From contig SCHM01000008.1 in NCBI GenBank assembly GCA_004123355.1, positions 429,501 to 493,500 of the forward strand: a stretch of DNA of 64,000 nucleotides. Direction: 5' to 3'. The notes under the pieces are model-generated. The model worked only from the letters and a program-made list of their open reading frames with translations. It was not told the DNA's origin and did not search any database. Source of the stretch: Amphirosellinia nigrospora (Eukaryota > Ascomycota > Sordariomycetes > Xylariales > Xylariaceae). The position numbers and the translations under genes are program-made. Below, one piece after another: positions 59,995-64,000 of the stretch (positions are counted from its first letter, which is position 1; every line of letters starts with the position of its first letter).

Positions 59995-61976
59995 ATGTTT
60001 GCCACTCAACGAAACCTTAACGTACAATCATTTACACAGCGTAATTCTACACGAAAGCGGAAACACAACATCAATCAAAAAAGCCGCCCAAGGAGTCGCC
60101 AGAAAACTCATCCTGAGAGTCGTCCCAAGAGTCACCAAGAGAGTCGCCAAGAGAGTCACCAAGAGACTCATCCTGAGAGTCGCCCCAAGAGTCACCAAGA
60201 GAGTCGCCAAGAGACTCATCCTGAGAGTCGCCCCAAGAGTCACCAAGAGAGTCGCCAAGAGACTCATCCTGAGAGTCGTCCCAAGAGTCACCAAGAGAGT
60301 CGCCAAGAGACTCATCCTGAGAGTCGCCCCAAGAGTCACCAAGAGAGTCGCCAAGAGACTCATCCTGAGAGTCGTCCCAAGAGTCACCAAGAGAGTCGCC
60401 AAGAGACTCATCCTAAGAGTCGTCCCAAGAGTCACCAAGAGAGTCGCCAAGAGACTCATCCTGAGAGTCGTCCCAAGAGTCACCAAGAGAGTCGCCAAGA
60501 GACTCATCCTAAGAGTCGTCCAAGAGTCACCAAGAGAGTCGCCAAGAGACTCATCCCGAAAGTCATCCCGAGAGTCGCCAGGAGACCCATCCCGAAAGTC
60601 ATCCCGAGAGTCGCCAGGAGACCCATCCCGAAAGTCATCCCGAGAGTCGTCCTAAGAGTCGCCAGGAGAGTCGTCCTAAGACTCGTCACAAAAATCGGTC
60701 GAAAGAGCTCCGTGTTTTGAATCAAAATAATAATCGAAACGACCATCGAGACAGCGACCGAGAGGGCGTTACTCGAAATCATATCCGACCATCACGGTCA
60801 CATAAGAAACGATACAGATATAGAAATAAGAGCACAACAAATACCGCCGGCAGCATCAACGAAAGCATCAACGACAGTATTAACAGCAGCCTTAGCGACA
60901 CCTTCAACAGCAGCCTTAGCGACACCTTCAACAGCAGCCTCAGTAACAGCCCTAGCCACAGCCCCAACAACAGCTTTAGCGAAGGCATCAACAAAAGTAG
61001 CACAACATGTTCGTACTGTCAGAAGATAGTACTAGTATACTATACGTGCTCCAGTTGTACGTACTTGATCTGTAATAAGTGCTACATAATACACCCTAAA
61101 TCGCATTCACTGGAAAAATTTACTCCCTACAATCCCGGCACTACTCAAGGCTTTCAAGAGCCGGTGGAAGATCAAACCTCTAAGGCCTGTCAGGACGATA
61201 GTGGTCTTCAAGGCGGTGGCCAGGACGATAGTGGTCTTCAAGGCGGTGGCCAGGACGATATAGGCCTCAACGAGCCCGACGGTCCTAGTGTTGATGGTGT
61301 TAGCCATCACGGCTATCGTGAGCCCGGAAGCCCTGATTTCCAGGGCATTGGCTTTCAAGAGCCGGTGGAAGATCAAACCTCTAAGGCCTGTCAGGACGAT
61401 AGTAGTCTTCAAGGCGGTGGCCAGGACGATATAGGCCTCAACGAGCCCGACGGTCCTAGTGTTAATAGTGTTAGCCATCACGGCTATCGTGAGCCCGGAA
61501 GCCCTGATTTCCAGGGCATTAGCTTTCATGAGCCTGAAGGCTATCATAGCTTCGAATCTTCTAGTAATTTAGAGGACGACCCTAACGATTCAACCTATAT
61601 CCAAGTTAATTCGGATAACGAGGATTTTGAAGAATATAGACCGGATGATTTTTTCGAAGACTTTATTATATCAGTTAATTCAGCAGTTCAAAAAGCTATA
61701 TCAACTACAGTAACAAGTTTCACATCGAAACTTAACAAACAACAGCAACAATATTACGCTGATAAGTCTCGGGGCAAATCATCGCTGTTGGACTTTCGGA
61801 TTGATACAAGACGCCATAGACAAGGGGGGACCCTTCGACTATGGAGTTCTCACGACAGGCAACGTCTTCGGGACTTAAAGGAGAAGAATTGGTCTAATGC
61901 AGCAATTGGAAATGCGCTTGGGAGAAGTGCAGGAGCTATCTCACAACAATGGAGAAAGCAGGCTAAGCGTACCTAA
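59995..61976 (+). CDS. repeat-rich ZZ zinc-finger protein with C-terminal Myb-like HTH
   Basis: Start MFATQRNLNVQSF at 59995. One missing C near 60520 (CGTCC for CGTCCC) splits the frame; adding it gives a continuous 660-residue protein. Order: a basic N-terminus; about nine copies of a 16-residue unit HPESRPKSHQESRQET plus degenerate HPESHPESRQET units; a Ser/Asn tract (SLSDTFNSSLSDTF); a ZZ-type finger with CSYCQ, YYTCSSC, CNKCY and HPKSH at about residues 339-371; an acidic region with a 67-residue duplication; a Gln-rich coiled stretch; and a C-terminal tryptophan-cluster HTH (LRLWSSHDRQRLRDLKEKNW, then IGNALGRSAGAISQQW). This suggests a nuclear, chromatin- or DNA-associated protein (inference). 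It begins within 10 bases of the RIP block yet is unmutated. The domain combination is not one I recognise. Confidence 0.8.
60109..60690 (+). repeat. 48 bp coding minisatellite in the ZZ-finger gene
   Basis: A first 60 bp unit at 60109, then 48 bp units starting at 60169, 60217, 60265, 60313, 60361, 60409, 60457 and 60505, followed by HPESHPESRQET-type 36 bp units. Copies are nearly identical, with a GAG/AAG (E/K) alternation at one codon and a GTC/GCC alternation at another. All six frames are largely open, which creates long artefactual antisense frames. Confidence 0.9.
61149..61520 (+). repeat. internal 201/171 bp coding duplication in the ZZ-finger gene
   Basis: Copy A (61149-61349, 67 codons) and copy B (61350-61520, 57 codons) both start GGCTTTCAAGAGCCGGTGG. 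They differ by one 30 bp subrepeat (CAGGACGATAGTGGTCTTCA...) plus a few substitutions. Both keep the frame and encode acidic Gly/Asp/Gln/Pro-rich sequence. Confidence 0.9.
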
Positions 61977-62491
61977 TTGCTGAAGTAATACTAGGTCAAG
62001 GAGTCACCACAGGTACTGTACAAGGGCACAGGCATCCATCGTATATATAAACAGGTCATCCCACCTACTCTATCATATAGTCAAGTAGCTGAATAGTACG
62101 CTCGTATACCTTCCATTTTAGCACTAATAACCTGGATATACCCTTGCAAGTTTCTTAAAGTAGGTTAGGTACCTACCCCTCTGCGCCTCTATAAGTACAT
62201 ATTATTATTGGCCCCGGCCGTTTATCTCTTTGAATGGCGTTTCGGCACCACCTGCAGTACATAAAAAGTAGAAAAGCGGGACTAAGTAGATAACCAGATG
62301 AGCGAATCGGACTTTTATTCAAAAAGCGTACCTAATCCAATTCGTCCATCTGGCTATTTGCTTAGCTTCCCTGTCCACTTTTCATGTACTGGTGCCGAAA
62401 CGCCATTCAAAGAGATAGATATCCAACATCTTTCTATCTGCACAAACTTAACATCCCTTAGTGGAAACAACCCTAACTATAATGCCTTGTG
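61977..62491. other. spacer between the two ZZ-finger genes
   Basis: A 515-base region holding the 3' flank of the first gene and the promoter of its decayed paralogue. The main content is the long hairpin at 62223-62417, listed separately. A TATATATAAAC stretch lies at about 62041-62051. Confidence 0.5.
62223..62417. repeat. 195 bp imperfect palindrome (long hairpin)
   Basis: Arms of about 90 bp: 62223-62250 (TATCTCTTTGAATGGCGTTT...) is the exact reverse complement of 62390-62417 over 28 bases. The symmetry continues inward through GTACATRAAAAGT, GGGACTAAG-like and CCAGATGRRCGAATYGG segments to a short loop near 62312-62330. One arm carries a 6-base insertion (CCTGCA). Mismatches are largely transitions. 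It could be a foldback MITE or a hairpin RNA source. Confidence 0.75.
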
Positions 62492-63893
62492 ATGTTTGCG
62501 TCGAATCGTACTTTTGATCCATCCTCCTACGGCCAACCCCTCGATTCTCGTCTCGGGGCTCTAGGTACTACTCACACGAACCCTACGTCCTTCGAACCAA
62601 CCGCGATCACCCACACAGCAATTAAGTCGCCCAACCCGTCGATCGGGCGCCACCCCCAGAAAGGACAGTCAAATATTAAACAGAAGTTGAAGCCTACTAG
62701 CAATACAGCGTGAGCGACTAGTCGTTCGAGCCTAGCTACTAACAAGGGTCGCTAAGGCAATAAACATAGACCGGAAGGTCGGAAGACCGCTGAAGCGCTA
62801 ATTATAGGCGGTTCTAGCCTCACTATTAACGGGAAGGAGGGCCTTTTCTGCCGAAACGAGCTCGTCCAGCATCTACAACACGCCTGCCAGGATTGCGAGA
62901 TTTGTTTTTGCTCCGATTGCGTACCCTGGCCATGCCTTTAGCGCAGCCGTCCTTAGTCGCTATAAGAGCGACCCAAATTTTACTCGGTCGATAAACTGTG
63001 ACGACAGTACTTCCCCCGAAGCCTCCTTCGATACCTGCGACACTACACTCGTTACTCCTACTACCTCTCCCGAAACCCAATACAAAGCTACTCTAAATTA
63101 TGTGCCGGACGTTACCTTTTGTTGGGAATGCGAAGAACCAATTCGCGGGCTGCAATATGTGTGTTGAGTGTGCTCGGATGCCTTTTGCGCTGTGTGCGTC
63201 CGTTTCCACCGGTATCGGGTGGCCAAGAGGGAGCAGAAGGCCGGGGGATGGGCGAAAGCAACAGCGACAACGACAGCGACAGAAACAGTAATAGCGAGAC
63301 CAACAACAACGGCGATGGCGAGAGCGGCGCGGTACCTAATACATTTGCGGATGGCAAGATCAATGGAAGAGATCATGAGCATTAACATCGGTCCTGGGTC
63401 TTATGCTAACGATGAATCTTCTGCTCGGAGGAAGCAAGATCGCGAACCACCTGGAGCAGGTCTATACAGCATATTCATGGCATGGCAGCCGATCGTAGAA
63501 ACGACACAGCAGATGATCATCGAAATGGCACGAAGGAAATTGACTTCACCGGTTTGCAGCTGCTACCCCAAAACTCGAAAAGCCTGTCCCTCCCAGCCTT
63601 CATCCAATTCACCACAATGGCCAAGAACATGATAAGCTACGCCGAACAGCTTATTCATCAGGCTCAGAATCCTGCATCAGGCGCCAACAATAGCCGGGGA
63701 CAAAGCCATGCAACTCCAGATGGCCAAACAGTAGTAAGAAGCGGAAACATCGACATCACGCGCGCCATTCCCAGAGACCTCGTGCTTACCGCCAGATAGG
63801 GGAGGAGGAGGGTATTCAGCAGCTTGACAAGCATGATGACACTACGAGTAGCAGCAGCGCCGATAGCGAATTTGGTGACTCGACGAGCACCTG
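62492..63893 (+). pseudogene. decayed paralogue of the ZZ zinc-finger gene
   Basis: Start MFASNRTFDPSSYG at 62492 resembles MFATQRNLN of the upstream gene. The frame contains TGA at 62711 and TAA at 62753, each one transition from CGA and CAA, then RNELVQHLQHACQDCEICFCSDC. After a frame shift near 62935 it resumes as AFSAAVLSRYKSDPNFT through a ZZ-type finger (CWECEEPIRGLQYVC, a TGA, then VCSDAFCAVCVRFHRY). Further sections in shifting frames are rich in Ser/Asn/Asp (SNSDNDSDRNSNSETNNNGD) and end EEGIQQLDKHDDTTSSSSAD at a TGA near 63893. The C-terminal HTH of the first gene is not apparent. Several breaks could be consensus errors, but the in-frame nonsense codons are substitutions, so I call it a pseudogene. 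Confidence 0.6.
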
Positions 63894-64000
63894 ACAGCAC
63901 AGGGGAAAATGAAAATAAGGAAGCAGGACATGGGGTAGCTTTGGTAAGAATATACTCTTGCTATGTTCGAACCCCGTGTACAACTTCTGCATGGACTACA
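63894..64000. other. window end, nothing recognised
   Basis: The last 107 bases follow the decayed ZZ-finger gene. No feature could be identified. Confidence 0.4.

Noticed and set aside
60109-60690. CRISPR-like array because of regular direct repeats
   Set aside because: The units are contiguous without unique spacers, lie in a coding frame and the genome is eukaryotic.
60028-60782. Minus-strand frames of 159 and 92 codons with leucine-rich repeats, resembling a membrane protein
   Set aside because: They are mirror images of the 48 bp minisatellite, whose composition opens all frames; the plus frame continues into the ZZ finger.
63098-63388. Minus-strand valine/leucine-rich frames opposite the decayed ZZ-finger gene
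   Set aside because: They are shadows of the Ser/Asn/Asp-rich plus-strand coding remnant.
63960-63990. A GTTCGAACCCC word resembling a tRNA T-arm
   Set aside because: No acceptor, D or anticodon stems can be arranged around it before the window ends.

Overview
This window looks like genomic DNA of a filamentous ascomycete (Pezizomycotina, most likely a sordariomycete). The basis is short GT..AG introns with CTGAC/TACTAAC-type branch sites, a HET-domain gene, an mpaB-like oxygenase, fungal-type DOM34, RRB1 and WDR44/DGR2-like genes, and a 20 kb AT-rich block with the transition pattern of repeat-induced point mutation (RIP). Species was not determined.

Left part (1-31 kb), ordinary euchromatin: a 3' gene end (1-189), a secreted HD-domain protein (2.3-3.2 kb), an SDR oxidoreductase (minus, 6.7-7.8 kb), a secreted lactonase-fold protein (10.2-11.3 kb), a dihydroxy-acid dehydratase with two micro-exons (12.4-15.0 kb), ribosome-assembly factor RRB1 (15.3-16.8 kb), an mpaB-like oxygenase (18.0-19.1 kb), an aldo-keto reductase (minus, 19.5-20.5 kb), ribosome-rescue factor DOM34 (21.4-22.7 kb), a long WD40 protein with a zinc ribbon (23.6-27.0 kb) and a multipass membrane protein (29.1-30.7 kb). 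These do not form one pathway; translation and ribosome housekeeping genes are mixed with accessory oxidoreductases.

Middle (31-39.6 kb), an accessory, immunity-like stretch next to heterochromatin: a HET-domain protein (minus, 31.1-34.1 kb), a small unrecognised reading frame, and an alpha/beta-hydrolase plus TPR gene that has the two ends of a fungal NLR-like receptor but no visible nucleotide-binding domain.

39.85-59.99 kb: an AT-rich block with no useful reading frames. It holds a RIP-mutated Ty3/gypsy LTR retrotransposon with both LTRs (44.6-51.4 kb), a Tc1/mariner-like element (40.4-42.2 kb), a clean 608 bp foldback MITE with 65 bp perfect TIRs and an 8 bp target duplication (43.7-44.3 kb), an antisense LTR fragment and an 80 bp tandem array.

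Right edge (60-64 kb): starting within 100 bp of the AT block is a gene combining a 16-residue Ser/Arg/His/Gln/Glu repeat array, a ZZ-type zinc finger, an acidic duplicated region and a C-terminal Myb-like HTH. It is followed by a long hairpin and a decayed paralogue. This pair is the best candidate for something undescribed.

A caution that affects every gene model: about thirty single-base deletions, nearly all in short homopolymers (mainly C or G), break otherwise well-conserved genes, including essential ones. I read these as consensus sequence errors, not real pseudogenes.
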